Shown: positions 1 to 8,824 of the stretch, one piece after another
Numbering within the stretch: position 1 is the first letter of the stretch
Layout of the letters: each line of letters begins with the position of its first letter
Assembly: GCA_000990145.1 (NCBI GenBank)
Contig: LBSW01000023.1
Location: 1 to 13,270 of the forward strand
DNA: 13,270 nucleotides
Reading direction: 5' to 3'
Source of the DNA: Parcubacteria group bacterium GW2011_GWB1_37_13
Lineage (GTDB): Bacteria > Patescibacteriota > Minisyncoccia > Phycocordibacterales > UBA9973
Translations under genes and position numbers: made by a program
The notes under the pieces: generated by a model
The model's input: only the letters and a program-made list of their open reading frames with translations
Database searches by the model: none
Told to the model about the DNA's origin: nothing

Positions 1-387
1 AAGAGTTTTTAAGAAAAAATTAGTATCTGGCACGATTAGAAAAAAATGAGTATTTTTTATCGGCTCTTCAAACATTTTCAGCAAACTATTTTGAGCTTCC
101 AACAAAAAATGATTAGCGGAAATTATAAATATCTTTTTAGCGAAAACTTCGTCCGTGGACGAACTATGGCCAAGGGAAAAACTTTTTTCTGCCGCATATG
201 ATCTCAAATTGCGCGCATCTTTAATTTTAAAAGAATCTAAAGACATATGCACAAAATCAGGGTTTGCATTAGTATTTATTCCTAAACTGTTAATAAATTC
301 AAAAAGCTCTGGCACAATTTCCTCGCGTTTTCCCTCTATCAAATATGCGTGATGCAAATTATTTCTATCTAAATATTCCTTTATCAT
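1..387 (-). CDS. DNA polymerase III delta'-like subunit, N-terminal part (3' end outside the window)
   Basis: The minus-strand frame is open from an ATG at 387 to the window edge, giving 129 residues with no stop. It starts MIKEYLDRNNLHHAYLIEGK and contains LLEAQNSLLKMFEEP followed by THFFLIVPD. That pattern matches the clamp-loader AAA+ fold of HolB/DnaX-type proteins, where the EAQNALLK-LEEP stretch precedes the strand ending in a hydrophobic IxxP/T motif. The visible N-terminal part has no Walker A lysine motif, which fits delta' (not a motor ATPase) better than DnaX. The role would be loading the beta clamp at replication forks. It starts 13 nt after the mreB stop on the same strand, so the two are probably co-transcribed. 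No strong SD is visible (only GAG before the start). The family call is by recognition of the conserved motif; the subunit identity is less certain. Confidence 0.72.
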   Translation of the reverse strand, partial: MIKEYLDRNNLHHAYLIEGKREEIVPELFEFINSLGINTNANPDFVHMSLDSFKIKDARNLRSYAAEKSFSLGHSSSTDEVFAKKIFIISANHFLLEAQNSLLKMFEEPIKNTHFFLIVPDTNFFLKTL

Positions 388-400
388 AATCTCTAATTCA

Positions 401-1414
401 TTATTTTTTACTTAAAATCGTTCTTTTATACACATCCAAATGTTCAAGCGCTATGCCCGTTCCTTTAGCCACGCAAAAAAGCGGATCTTCAGCTAAAGTT
501 GCCTTAACTCCCGTTTTGCGGTAAACCAAATCAGTAAAATTCCGCAATTGAGACGAACCTCCAGTCATAATAATACCTTGATCTATAATATCGGAAGCAA
601 GTTCTGGCGGAGTTTCCTGCAACACATCTTTGATTGCTTTTATTATTTGTCTTAATTCTCCGTCTATTGCTTTCACTATTTCATTGGTTCCCACTCGCGC
701 AGATCTAGGCAATCCTTGAATAAAATCTCGGCCTTTGATTGTTACATTAAGCTCTTCTTCTAAAAAAACAGCCGCTCCAATTTTTATTTTTACTTCTTCG
801 GCTGTCCTGTCGCCTATTGCCAAATTAAAAGTTTTTTTGATGTAATCGGCTATCGCTTGATCAATTTTATTCCCAGCGCATTTGACTGACGTAGAAGATA
901 CAATTCCACCAAGCGATATGACCGCGACATCAGTCGTACCTCCGCCAATATCGACGACCATATGACCTCTAGATTCGTAAATTGGAATCCCCGCGCCAAT
1001 GGCGGCAAGTATGGGCTCTTTCACCACGTAAGCATTTTTTGCGCCTGCGCGTATTGTCGCTTCCACAACAGCTCTTCGTTCTGTGCTTGTAACGCCCGCT
1101 GGAACTGAAACCATCACATCAGGCTTGAAAAAGTTAAATCGTCCCATTGCTTTATTTATAAAATAACGGAGCATCGCTTCGGTGACGCGATAATCCGCGA
1201 TTACCCCATCTTTCATCGGGCAATAAGTAATGATGGATTCCGGAGTTTTACCGATCATATCTTTGGCTTCAAAACCAATGGCTAAAATCTTATTATCTTG
1301 CTCGGAAACAGCTACTACCGAAGGCTCATTTAAAATTATTCCTTTACCCGGCAAAAATACTAGAGTATTCGCTGTTCCTAAATCTATGCCTAATTTTTTT
1401 GAAAAAATACCCAT
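401..1414 (-). CDS. mreB: Rod-shape-determining protein MreB/Mbl
   Basis: This 337-residue bacterial actin is full length for the family. Visible motifs are the phosphate-1 loop GIDLGTANT (residues 9-17), VSVPAGVTSTERRAV (about 103-116), the phosphate-2 loop VVDIGGGTTDVAVIS (about 153-167) and the adenosine motif IIMTGGSSQL near residue 285. MreB polymerises on the inner membrane face and organises lateral cell-wall synthesis, so the cell is expected to build a peptidoglycan wall and may be elongated. The start at 1414 gives the usual short N-terminus before the first beta strand. The ATG lies 6 nt downstream of an extended -10 box, so the mRNA is probably leaderless. It is divergent from the small gene at 1451 and co-directional with the delta'-like gene 13 nt downstream. 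Mbl versus MreB cannot be separated by eye. Confidence 0.95.
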   Translation of the reverse strand: MGIFSKKLGIDLGTANTLVFLPGKGIILNEPSVVAVSEQDNKILAIGFEAKDMIGKTPESIITYCPMKDGVIADYRVTEAMLRYFINKAMGRFNFFKPDVMVSVPAGVTSTERRAVVEATIRAGAKNAYVVKEPILAAIGAGIPIYESRGHMVVDIGGGTTDVAVISLGGIVSSTSVKCAGNKIDQAIADYIKKTFNLAIGDRTAEEVKIKIGAAVFLEEELNVTIKGRDFIQGLPRSARVGTNEIVKAIDGELRQIIKAIKDVLQETPPELASDIIDQGIIMTGGSSQLRNFTDLVYRKTGVKATLAEDPLFCVAKGTGIALEHLDVYKRTILSKK

Positions 1415-1420
1415 CCCGTC

Positions 1421-1429
1421 AATATATCA
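1421..1429 (-). promoter_or_regulatory. Extended -10 promoter of mreB, leaderless type
   Basis: On the minus strand the bases read TGATATATT, an extended -10 (TGn plus TATATT). It is followed by 6 nt (GACGGG) and then the mreB ATG. No good -35 is visible at the expected distance. With transcription starting 6-7 nt after the -10, the mRNA would begin at or next to the start codon. Confidence 0.55.
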
Positions 1430-1435
1430 TATTTA

Positions 1436-1444
1436 TGTTAAAAT
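1436..1444 (+). promoter_or_regulatory. Extended -10 promoter of the 1451 gene, leaderless type
   Basis: The bases read TGTTAAAAT, an extended -10 (TGn plus TAAAAT), with 6 nt (AGAAGT) to the ATG at 1451. The AGAAG just before the ATG is too close to act as a normal SD. The box lies within 10 bp of the divergent mreB -10, so two polymerases could not occupy both at once. Confidence 0.5.
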
Positions 1445-1450
1445 AGAAGT

Positions 1451-1774
1451 ATGACAGATGAGGCAAAAGACAAGCTAAAAAATCCATTTAAGGGATACTT
1501 GGCAAATTTAAAGAAACATAAATCTGCTGTAAATCCAGTTCACGAAATTGTGAATTGCTATTATAAAATGAACGGATGGGAAAAAATGCCGAAGGAATTT
1601 TATACAGGCAGATATGCTTATAATAAATTAGCAAAGGAAGCAAAAATGCTGTATACGGCATGCAATGAAATCTTGGACGACTGCATTTGGGCGTTGGATA
1701 AAATGAAATATTTGGCGGAAAAAGGAAAATTCGATTGGTCTATTATTACTTGCTTGAAACATAGATTGAAATAA
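1451..1774 (+). CDS. Conserved-looking small hypothetical protein, 107 aa
   Basis: I do not recognise this protein. It is a soluble, lysine-rich 107-residue product with no signal peptide or membrane segment. The N-terminus is basic and charged (TDEAKDKLKNPFKGYLANLKKHK). The rest looks helical with aromatic residues (YYKMNGWEKMPKEFYTGRYAYNKLAK) and four cysteines in separate places (NCYY, TACNE, DDCIW, TCLKH), which are not arranged as a clear zinc knuckle. The coding potential is supported by codon use like the neighbours, a promoter-like box at the right distance and a clean stop just before the next promoter. It shares a 36-bp intergenic space with mreB. That could reflect a shared regulatory region, but no functional link is shown by the sequence. 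Confidence 0.7.
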   Translation: MTDEAKDKLKNPFKGYLANLKKHKSAVNPVHEIVNCYYKMNGWEKMPKEFYTGRYAYNKLAKEAKMLYTACNEILDDCIWALDKMKYLAEKGKFDWSIITCLKHRLK

Positions 1775-1778
1775 GTTG

Positions 1779-1808
1779 TTGTAATTTTTTTTAATATAGT
1801 TTATATTT
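1779..1808 (+). promoter_or_regulatory. Promoter of the 1816 gene
   Basis: TTGTAA (1779-1784), an 18-nt spacer and TATATT (1803-1808) lie directly after the stop of the upstream gene. Only 7 nt separate the -10 from the ATG at 1816, again giving a leaderless or near-leaderless transcript. Confidence 0.45.
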
Positions 1809-1815
1809 GAAAATA

Positions 1816-2001
1816 ATGAAATACTTGTACATTCCAGAAACGGGACTGGGGGACGATATCCCGTCAGTCAGGTTTGAGGCGGAAAGCAATGTTATTCTCG
1901 CTCGACGTCAAGCCGAACGAGAATATGGCAAGGGTGGTTTACTTTTCATAGAAATACCACCTTCTCCCGATCCGGTGGGGATCGGAAAAAAAGCCCCTTA
2001 G
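1816..2001 (+). CDS. Small hypothetical protein, 61 aa
   Basis: This is a short protein beginning MKYLYIPETGLGDDIPSV, acidic in the first third and followed by RRQAEREYGKGGLLFIEIPP. I do not recognise a family. The ATG at 1816 was preferred over the upstream TTG at 1807 because it sits 7 nt after a good -10 box and no SD supports the TTG. The last codons (GIGKKAP) are encoded inside the hairpins that form the minus-strand rsmI terminator, so the C-terminal sequence is constrained by RNA structure. It could be a real small gene or a chance open frame; a well-placed promoter upstream and a long terminator hairpin downstream make a transcribed gene more likely. Confidence 0.5.
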   Translation: MKYLYIPETGLGDDIPSVRFEAESNVILARRQAEREYGKGGLLFIEIPPSPDPVGIGKKAP

Positions 2002-2009
2002 CCGAGGGC
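1967..2009 (-). terminator. Intrinsic terminator for the rsmI end of the atp operon
   Basis: On the minus strand, AGCCC and GGGCT form a stem around a 9-nt loop, followed directly by a run of seven T (plus 1986-1992). A second 7-bp hairpin (CCGATCC/GGATCGG, plus 1967-1985) follows after the T-run. It lies about 60 nt past the rsmI stop and overlaps the 3' end of the convergent small gene. Confidence 0.7.
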
Positions 2010-2060
2010 TTGAGGAGGATGTCTCGTTTTTCACAACGAGACATCCCCCTCAATATTTTT
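2010..2060 (+). terminator. Long hairpin terminator after the 1816 gene
   Basis: TTGAGG-A-GGATGTCTCG (2010-2026) pairs with CGAGACATCC-C-CCTCAA (2037-2053), a 16-bp stem with one A-C mismatch and a 10-nt loop. It is followed by TATTTTTAT. It sits between convergent genes and can also fold in the minus-strand transcript just before the rsmI terminator. Confidence 0.7.
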
Positions 2061-2069
2061 ATACAAAAT

Positions 2070-2789
2070 TTACGATATTATCACCGTAAATTCCCCTCTT
2101 TGTTTATCAGGATTCTTAATTAAAAAATCCAAGATTTCATTAGGCAAGCCAGTTTTAAATTCTTCATAAATTTTCGTCAGCTCGCGGGCAACACAAACTT
2201 TTTTATTTGGACAAAATTTGACGAGTGATTCTAGCGTCTTTAAAATTCTGTGTGGAGACTCATAAAATACCATTGTTCTTTTCGCGCCCGCAATTTCTTT
2301 AAATAAAGTTTCTCTCCCTTTTTTATGCGGCAAAAAACCCAGAAAAGTAAATTCGTGAGTTGGCAATCCTGAAGCAGAGAGTGCGGCAATGACTGCTGAA
2401 GGACCGGGAATAGGAATCACTTGCACTTCACGCAACTTGGTAGTCGGAGTACCACTTGGTACTCCGACTACCAAGTTGAAAAATTTCTCTTTAATTTTAG
2501 AAACCAACATCGCCCCCGGATCAGAAATCCCCGGCGTGCCAGCATCCGAGACCAACGCGAGATTTTTCCCCTCTTCTAATAATTGAAAAATTTTGTCCAC
2601 TTTCGCTAGCTTGCTTTGAGCGTGATAGCTTATCGTGGATGTATTTATATCGTATTTTTCTAAAATTTTATGAGTCTCTCGCGTATCTTCACATAATATC
2701 AAATCAACACTTTTAAGAGTCTCAATAGCTCGGAGTGTAATATCTCCCATATTTCCTATCGGTGTCGCTACAATGTAAAATTTAGACAT
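2070..2789 (-). CDS. rsmI: 16S rRNA 2'-O-methyltransferase RsmI (C1402), carrying a palindromic insertion
   Basis: RsmI uses S-adenosylmethionine to methylate the ribose of C1402 in 16S rRNA. The tetrapyrrole-methylase fold is clear: YIVATPIGNMGDITLRA (5-21), LILCEDTRETHKIL (30-43), LVSDAGTPGISDPG (79-92), VIPIPGPSAVIAALSASG (124-141), FLGFLPHKKGR, and MVFYESPHRI. The protein is 239 residues against about 286 in E. coli, because the small C-terminal domain is missing, as is usual in compact genomes. Residues N105-K118 (NLVVGVPSGTPTTK) are foreign to the family. They are encoded by the palindrome at 2434-2477 and lie in the loop between the helix after SDPGAMLVSKIKE and the strand EVQVIPIPGP. 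The gene is last in the atp operon, starting 4 nt after the PEBP stop, with no clear SD. Catalytic and cofactor motifs are otherwise intact. Confidence 0.93.
   Translation of the reverse strand: MSKFYIVATPIGNMGDITLRAIETLKSVDLILCEDTRETHKILEKYDINTSTISYHAQSKLAKVDKIFQLLEEGKNLALVSDAGTPGISDPGAMLVSKIKEKFFNLVVGVPSGTPTTKLREVQVIPIPGPSAVIAALSASGLPTHEFTFLGFLPHKKGRETLFKEIAGAKRTMVFYESPHRILKTLESLVKFCPNKKVCVARELTKIYEEFKTGLPNEILDFLIKNPDKQRGEFTVIIS
2434..2477 (-). repeat. In-frame palindromic element, copy 1 (in rsmI)
   Basis: This is a perfect inverted repeat with 20-nt arms, AACTTGGTAGTCGGAGTACC and its reverse complement, around a 4-nt loop (AAGT on the coding strand). One further flanking base pair (2433/2478) also matches. 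It begins at codon position 1 and encodes NLVVGVPSGTPTTK within RsmI. Confidence 0.97.
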
Positions 2790-2793
2790 AAAT

Positions 2794-3273
2794 TTATTTT
2801 CTTTTGTATTTTCCCATTAATTCCGCTTCTGCTAAGATGTGTCCCTGCATGGCATTTAAAACTTTTTTTTTGCTTGAATTTTCATCTAAAGCAAGAACTG
2901 CATCAAGCGCATATAGCTTGAAAAAATATCTGTGTTCTCGATCAGGCGGACAAGGAGGAGTATAAGCATTAACACCGCGCGTACCTTCGCCAACCACGGC
3001 ACCTTCAGGAATACTATTTTCTTGTATTTCTTTTGTGTTTGGAGAAATATTCCAAATAATCCAATGATCCCAAACTTCTATGTTGTAACTTTTTTTTACA
3101 GATTCTGGAATGTCTGGATCATCAACTGTTAAAGTTAAACTTTTGGTTTCTTTCGGCGCATTTTTAAAAATAAGCGCAGGATTTACGCCTTCTCCATCGC
3201 AAGTAAAACGGCTTGGAATTTCTCCTTCATTTTTAAACGCCGGACTTTTTATTTGCATATTAAGATTATTCAT
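2794..3273 (-). CDS. YbhB/YbcL-type phosphatidylethanolamine-binding (PEBP, Raf-kinase-inhibitor-like) protein
   Basis: This 159-residue cytoplasmic protein belongs to the PEBP family. The ligand-pocket signatures are clear: IPSRFTCDGEGVNPAL (19-34), LTVDDPDIP (48-56), VWDHWIIWNI (67-76), GVNAYTPPCPPDREHRYFFKLYALD (about 100-124). Bacterial members bind small anionic ligands in this pocket; their physiological role is poorly defined. The ATG at 3273 was chosen over one at 3315. It is preceded at good distance by AGGAAA (one of the few SDs in the operon), lies 4 nt after the atpC stop, and gives the usual PEBP N-terminus; the longer form would overlap atpC by 38 nt. The position between atpC and rsmI suggests simple operon hitch-hiking and not a role in ATP synthesis. 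Confidence 0.92.
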   Translation of the reverse strand: MNNLNMQIKSPAFKNEGEIPSRFTCDGEGVNPALIFKNAPKETKSLTLTVDDPDIPESVKKSYNIEVWDHWIIWNISPNTKEIQENSIPEGAVVGEGTRGVNAYTPPCPPDREHRYFFKLYALDAVLALDENSSKKKVLNAMQGHILAEAELMGKYKRK

Positions 3274-3277
3274 TTTT

Positions 3278-3748
3278 TTATTTCCTATATTTCTTAGTTC
3301 TCCACTTATCCGCAATTTTCACTCTGGTTAATGAGCGTTCAAGTTCAGCTTCAAAATGTTCAAAATCTACGTGCTCTTTATTTTCCATTAATTTCTTTAA
3401 TTCTTCTGCGCGGGCTTTAGCTTGAACAATTTTTTCTTCTGAAAGTTCAGACACGTGTTCGGCAAAATCGGCAAGCACAGCCACTTCCGTAATGGTAGTC
3501 GGAGTACCACTTGGTACTCCAACTACCAAGTTCTTCACTTCTACAAATCCTTCAACTATAGCCATAGGCACATATTCGCCATTTGCGACGGCAATAACAT
3601 CTCCGGATGACAGGCCGGTAATAAGCGGAATATGATCTGGCAAAACGGTAATCTCGCCTTCTGTTGTCGGCAGACTAACTTGATCTACCATTTCTTCCAA
3701 GATAAGACGTTCTGGAGTGACTATTTTTAATTTAAGTTGTTTTGACAT
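3278..3748 (-). CDS. atpC: ATP synthase F1 subunit epsilon, carrying a palindromic insertion
   Basis: Epsilon links the c-ring to the gamma shaft and can inhibit ATP hydrolysis. The N-terminal beta-sandwich is visible (LKLKIVTPERLILEEMVDQVSLPTTEGEITVLPDHIPLITGL, residues 5-46; MAIVEGFVEV, 62-71; VAVLADFAEH, about 89-98). A two-helix C-terminal domain follows (EEKIVQAKARAEELKKLMENK onward). The whole is 156 residues, about a dozen longer than expected. The surplus is N73-T85 (NLVVGVPSGTPTT), encoded by palindrome copy 2. It sits in the beta-turn between GFVEVK and ITEVAVLAD, where relatives have only a short turn, and would project from the sandwich. The gene starts 26 nt after atpD with only a weak AAGAAAAG before the ATG, and ends 4 nt before the PEBP start. 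Confidence 0.94.
   Translation of the reverse strand: MSKQLKLKIVTPERLILEEMVDQVSLPTTEGEITVLPDHIPLITGLSSGDVIAVANGEYVPMAIVEGFVEVKNLVVGVPSGTPTTITEVAVLADFAEHVSELSEEKIVQAKARAEELKKLMENKEHVDFEHFEAELERSLTRVKIADKWRTKKYRK
3493..3532 (-). repeat. In-frame palindromic element, copy 2 (in atpC), slightly degenerate
   Basis: The 16-nt inner arms match copy 1 except for one change (coding strand GTC to GTT), which turns a C-G pair into a U-G wobble in the mRNA hairpin. The loop AAGT is conserved. The 3' end departs from the consensus after ACTACCA, so the outermost 4 nt no longer pair. It encodes NLVVGVPSGTPTT in the same codon phase as the other copies. Confidence 0.95.
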
Positions 3749-3774
3749 AGCTTTTCTTAAGAACTAGTTTGTTT

Positions 3775-5093
<1,319 letters not shown>

Positions 5094-5132
5094 ATTATTT
5101 TTGTTTGTAATTTTATAATAAATTTTTATTTC

Positions 5133-6095
5133 TCAGCTAACTGAAGCCATTCCAGCGCTAATTTCTGATATTTCCCTGGTAATATTCGCCTGCCTTGCTT
5201 TATTAAATACTAAAGTTAAATCATCAATCATTTCTCCAGATGCGTCGCTCGCATTTTTCATCGCGACCATTCGGGAAGATTGTTCTGAGGCATTTGATTC
5301 CAAAAGCATCTGATATATTTGCATTCTGGTTAATTTCTCCACCAGAGAACTAATTAATTTTACCTTATCTCCTTCAAATAAATAGGTTGTTTTTTGTTCT
5401 TTCTGTGACTTGGTAGTCGGAGTACCACTTGGTACTCCGACTACCAAGTTCTCAATTACCTCTTTTAAATCTGTTTTACTAACTGGTAATATTTGCTTTA
5501 TATTCGCTCTTTGAGTAAGAGCCGAAATAAAATCAGTGTAAGCCACTAAAACTTTATCATAATGAAGAGCGGTATATTCATCCATAACAAGTTTGGAAAC
5601 AGGAATAATTTTAGCTAAAGAAATTTTGTCATTTAAATCTATGAAGGAAGCTATAACATTCACGCCCAATCTGCGCATTGCAACATCTCCCTTTTTTCCA
5701 ATTGAAACCACATCAATCCCAATATTTTTACCCTCCTTTCCTACCGGCAAGTTTTTTAAAAATGAAATAGCTTTTTTGATAACTTGCGCATTGTATGCCC
5801 CGCACAAACCGCGGTTTGAAGTAATCAAAATAAGTAAAATTTTTCTTTGGTCCGCCGTAACATTTCGCGAAGGCAACCCAGAACGATCTGTGAAAAGCGG
5901 GTGCTCTAATTCTTCCGCATTTTGCGCAATTGAAGTTAAAATCTCCCAAGAATATTCGGCATACAAGCGAGATGCAAGCGTTGAAGAAACAGCGCGCTTC
6001 ATTTTTGAAGCCGCCACCAGCTCCATCGCTTTCGTGATTTTTTTGGTGCTTTTTATCGACTTTATTCTATTTTTTATCGCTTTGCCATTTGACAT
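5133..6095 (-). CDS. atpG: ATP synthase F1 subunit gamma, carrying a palindromic insertion
   Basis: Gamma is the central rotary shaft of F1. The N-terminal helix MSNGKAIKNRIKSIKSTKKITKAMELVAASKMKRA (1-34), the Rossmann-like core with LILITSNRGLCGAYNAQV (88-105) and the C-terminal helix with MLLESNASEQSSRMVAMKNASDAS and LTLVFNKARQANITREISEI are all present. The long N- and C-terminal helices that form the coiled coil are complete. At 320 residues it is longer than the usual 285-295. Part of the excess is N216-K229 (NLVVGVPSGTPTTK), encoded by palindrome copy 3 in the variable surface region between QILPVSK and the TTYLFEGD segment. The gene lies 35 nt after atpA, with A-rich sequence and no SD before the ATG. 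Confidence 0.95.
   Translation of the reverse strand: MSNGKAIKNRIKSIKSTKKITKAMELVAASKMKRAVSSTLASRLYAEYSWEILTSIAQNAEELEHPLFTDRSGLPSRNVTADQRKILLILITSNRGLCGAYNAQVIKKAISFLKNLPVGKEGKNIGIDVVSIGKKGDVAMRRLGVNVIASFIDLNDKISLAKIIPVSKLVMDEYTALHYDKVLVAYTDFISALTQRANIKQILPVSKTDLKEVIENLVVGVPSGTPTTKSQKEQKTTYLFEGDKVKLISSLVEKLTRMQIYQMLLESNASEQSSRMVAMKNASDASGEMIDDLTLVFNKARQANITREISEISAGMASVS
5408..5450 (-). repeat. In-frame palindromic element, copy 3 (in atpG)
   Basis: This is a perfect inverted repeat with 19-nt arms around the AAGT loop (coding strand), identical to copy 1 over 43 nt. The AAC at 5450-5448 is a codon, so the peptide NLVVGVPSGTPTTK is read in the same phase as in RsmI and AtpC. Confidence 0.97.
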
Positions 6096-6130
6096 ATATT
6101 TTTATTTCTTATTTAACAGAACAAATAAAA

Positions 6131-7630
6131 TTACTTTACAAAATTGCTTTTAAAATCTTCAATCGCTTTTTTCAATTGTTCTTCACCTTTTTCTGTCCAC
6201 ATTTTACTTTCTTTAATTTCTTTGTAAAAAATTTTTGCATTCCGCTCGCTGTAATCAACAAGTTCAGCTTCAAATTCTTTTATTTTGGCCACCGAAATAT
6301 CATCCATAAAACCTTTAGTTAAAGCGTACAAAGTCACAATTTGATGTTCCGTTTTAACTGGAGCATATTGAAGCTGTTTCAGCACTTCTACCGCTCTTTT
6401 TCCGCGCTCAAGCTGGCGTTTTGTAGAATCATCTAAATCCGAACCAAATTGAGAGAAAGCTTCAAGTTCACGGAACTGCGCAAGATCGAGCTTCAATGTG
6501 CCTGCGACTTTTTTCATCGCCTTAATCTGCGCGGAAGAACCCACGCGAGACACTGAACTTCCCACATTGATTGCAGGACGAATTCCTTTATAAAAAAGAT
6601 CTGTTTCAAGAAAAATTTGTCCATCAGTAATGGAAATAACGTTTGTTGGAATGTAAGCAGAAATATCTCCAGCTTGAGTTTCAATAATAGGAAATGCGGT
6701 AATAGATCCGCCTCCATATTTCGCATTGCGTCGGCAAGCCCGTTCTAATAAACGAGAATGCAAATAAAAAACATCTCCGGGATACGCCTCACGGCCCGGT
6801 GGACGACGAAGCAGAAGAGAAATTTCGCGGTAAGCGACAGCATGCTTGGAAAGATCATCATAAATAATTAAAACATCTTTTCCTTGATCCATAAAATATT
6901 CAGCTATTGCGACGCCAGAATACGGAGCAATGTAAGACATCGCGGCAGCTTCTGACGCTCCTGCCGAAACTATCACTGTGTAATTCATACTGCCACCCTG
7001 TTCAAGACGAGCTTGAAGTTTTCGCAATTTAGAATCTTTTTGACCAATAGAAACATAAACGCAAATCATGTTTTGGCCTTTTTGATTTAAAATGGCATCA
7101 ATAGCAATAGCTGTCTTGCCTGTCTGTCTATCGCCAATAATAAGCTCGCGTTGACCGCGGCCGATAGGAATGATAGCGTCAATAACTTTAATTCCTGTAA
7201 CAACTGGCTCTGATACACCCTGTCTGGTCACCACGCCCGGCGCCACTCTTTCAATCGGATATGTTTTGCCTGCTTTTATGGTTCCTTTTCCGTCAATTGA
7301 AACACCTATCGCATTTACCACTCGACCCAAAATACTGTCGGAAACCGGTATTTCAAGAATTTTTCCAGTCGCTTTTACTTCGTCACCTTCTTTGATTTTA
7401 GAAAAATCACCCAGAATAATAACTCCCACTGTATCTTCTTCCAGGTTAAGCGCCACACCGATCTCTCCATTTGAAAAAGTTACCATTTCTGATGATTTAA
7501 TGTCGGAGAGTCCGGAAACTTTCGCAATTCCATCAAAAACTTCCAAAACTCTGCCCACCTTCTCGGTTTTGATTTCTATTTTGAAAGCCTCTATTTCTTT
7601 TCTTAAACTTTCTACTATGTAATTGGACAT
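6131..7630 (-). CDS. atpA: ATP synthase F1 subunit alpha
   Basis: Alpha forms the non-catalytic nucleotide sites of the F1 hexamer. The 499-residue length is normal. Visible are the N-terminal beta-barrel ([17 protein letters not shown], 25-41), the P-loop GDRQTGKT (166-173), the Walker B stretch [18 protein letters not shown] (about 252-269), [26 protein letters not shown] (272-297), and [15 protein letters not shown] with the arginine finger at R362. No palindromic element is inserted here. The start at 7630 gives the standard MSNY-type N-terminus that binds the delta subunit. The gap to atpH is 10 nt and contains only A/T-rich sequence with no SD. All key residues are present, so the loss of atpD contrasts with an otherwise well-kept alpha subunit. 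Confidence 0.98.
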   Translation of the reverse strand: MSNYIVESLRKEIEAFKIEIKTEKVGRVLEVFDGIAKVSGLSDIKSSEMVTFSNGEIGVALNLEEDTVGVIILGDFSKIKEGDEVKATGKILEIPVSDSILGRVVNAIGVSIDGKGTIKAGKTYPIERVAPGVVTRQGVSEPVVTGIKVIDAIIPIGRGQRELIIGDRQTGKTAIAIDAILNQKGQNMICVYVSIGQKDSKLRKLQARLEQGGSMNYTVIVSAGASEAAAMSYIAPYSGVAIAEYFMDQGKDVLIIYDDLSKHAVAYREISLLLRRPPGREAYPGDVFYLHSRLLERACRRNAKYGGGSITAFPIIETQAGDISAYIPTNVISITDGQIFLETDLFYKGIRPAINVGSSVSRVGSSAQIKAMKKVAGTLKLDLAQFRELEAFSQFGSDLDDSTKRQLERGKRAVEVLKQLQYAPVKTEHQIVTLYALTKGFMDDISVAKIKEFEAELVDYSERNAKIFYKEIKESKMWTEKGEEQLKKAIEDFKSNFVK

Positions 7631-7640
7631 ATTATTTTTT

Positions 7641-8051
7641 TTATTTTTCTTGTCTTAAAAAATTTTCTAATTTTTGGAGTTTGCTTCTGTATGATGTATC
7701 TAGCACTTCATCCCCAACCTCGATCCGCATTCCGCCCAATAATTCCTCTTTTTCAAAAAATTCACTTATCACAATCGGCGCTTTATATTTTTCTTTAATT
7801 TCATTTTCTATTTTTTTTCTTTCTCTGCTTTCCATATTCTTCGCTGTGGTGATTTTCACTCTGACCGTGCCCGTTTTTTTATCAAAAATATTCTGGAGAG
7901 CTTTGAGAATTTCGTTTGATTTGCCAAGTATTCGCTTATCATGAAGCATCCTAGCTCCGCGATGGAGCGTTAGCGCAAGCAAGGTTCCAGATTTACCTTC
8001 GGTGGCTTCGTATATTGCTTCGGCTACATTTTTTGGGAAAATTTTAGACAT
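7641..8051 (-). CDS. atpH: ATP synthase F1 subunit delta (short form)
   Basis: Delta joins the F1 head to the peripheral stalk. At 136 residues it is much shorter than the E. coli protein (177). The C-terminal OSCP-type part is recognisable ([32 protein letters not shown], about 100-131), with the usual GGxxIxVGDxxxDxSxxxxL pattern. The N-terminal six-helix domain is reduced. Placement between atpF and atpA supports the call. The gene begins 6 nt after atpF and has no SD. The shortness fits genome compaction and is not obviously a truncation, because both ends look natural. Confidence 0.88.
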   Translation of the reverse strand: MSKIFPKNVAEAIYEATEGKSGTLLALTLHRGARMLHDKRILGKSNEILKALQNIFDKKTGTVRVKITTAKNMESRERKKIENEIKEKYKAPIVISEFFEKEELLGGMRIEVGDEVLDTSYRSKLQKLENFLRQEK

Positions 8052-8057
8052 AGTTTT

Positions 8058-8507
8058 TTATTTGTTTTTCTCGGCCATAATTTTCTCGGCAGCCAGTATA
8101 GCTAGAGATGCCAGTTCATTTTTGGCTGATTCAAGCAAAGTTTTCTTGTCGAGTTCCATTTGCATAATTCTCTTTTTCGTCCATTCATCGTTGTCTATTT
8201 TTATCCTTTCAAGATTTTCTGCTCTCAATTTTTTTAAATCTTCTCCAAGTTCCTTTTGAGCATCTGCTGATATTTTTCGAAGTTTTATTGTATTTTCCTT
8301 GTATTCTACAGCAGCTTTTTGCAACAACTCGGTAGCTTTTTTAGAGTCATTCAATCCTTTGGATATAACTTCTCCTCTTTCTTTCATGAGCTTTCGAAGC
8401 GGTTTGGCCGCCAGCAGATAAAAAGCTAAAAATACAACTCCGAAGTTAAACAGCTGGGCAACCATCAACTTCCAATCTATGTGAAATGTCGTGATAAATT
8501 CTTGCAT
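8058..8507 (-). CDS. atpF: ATP synthase F0 subunit b
   Basis: Subunit b is the membrane-anchored peripheral stalk. The 149-residue protein has one N-terminal membrane helix (MVAQLFNFGVVFLAFYLLAAKPL, about 15-37), then a long charged coiled coil (from KLMKERGEVISKGL through LAILAAEKIMAEKNK). This is the standard b architecture, in the right operon slot between c and delta. The start at 8507 has GGG two bases before the ATG, too close for a typical SD. Gaps are 15 nt from atpE and 6 nt to atpH. Confidence 0.94.
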   Translation of the reverse strand: MQEFITTFHIDWKLMVAQLFNFGVVFLAFYLLAAKPLRKLMKERGEVISKGLNDSKKATELLQKAAVEYKENTIKLRKISADAQKELGEDLKKLRAENLERIKIDNDEWTKKRIMQMELDKKTLLESAKNELASLAILAAEKIMAEKNK

Positions 8508-8522
8508 TACCCTTTTTGAATA

Positions 8523-8813
<291 letters not shown>

Positions 8814-8824
8814 TTATTTATTAA

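Noticed and set aside
155..352. Plus-strand ORF of 65 aa at the window start
   Set aside because: It is antisense to the delta'-like reading frame, which carries a recognisable conserved motif.
2389..2586. Plus-strand ORF containing NLVVGVPLGTPTTK
   Set aside because: It is the antisense of rsmI; the similar peptide arises only because the element is a palindrome. No promoter or other coding signal supports it.
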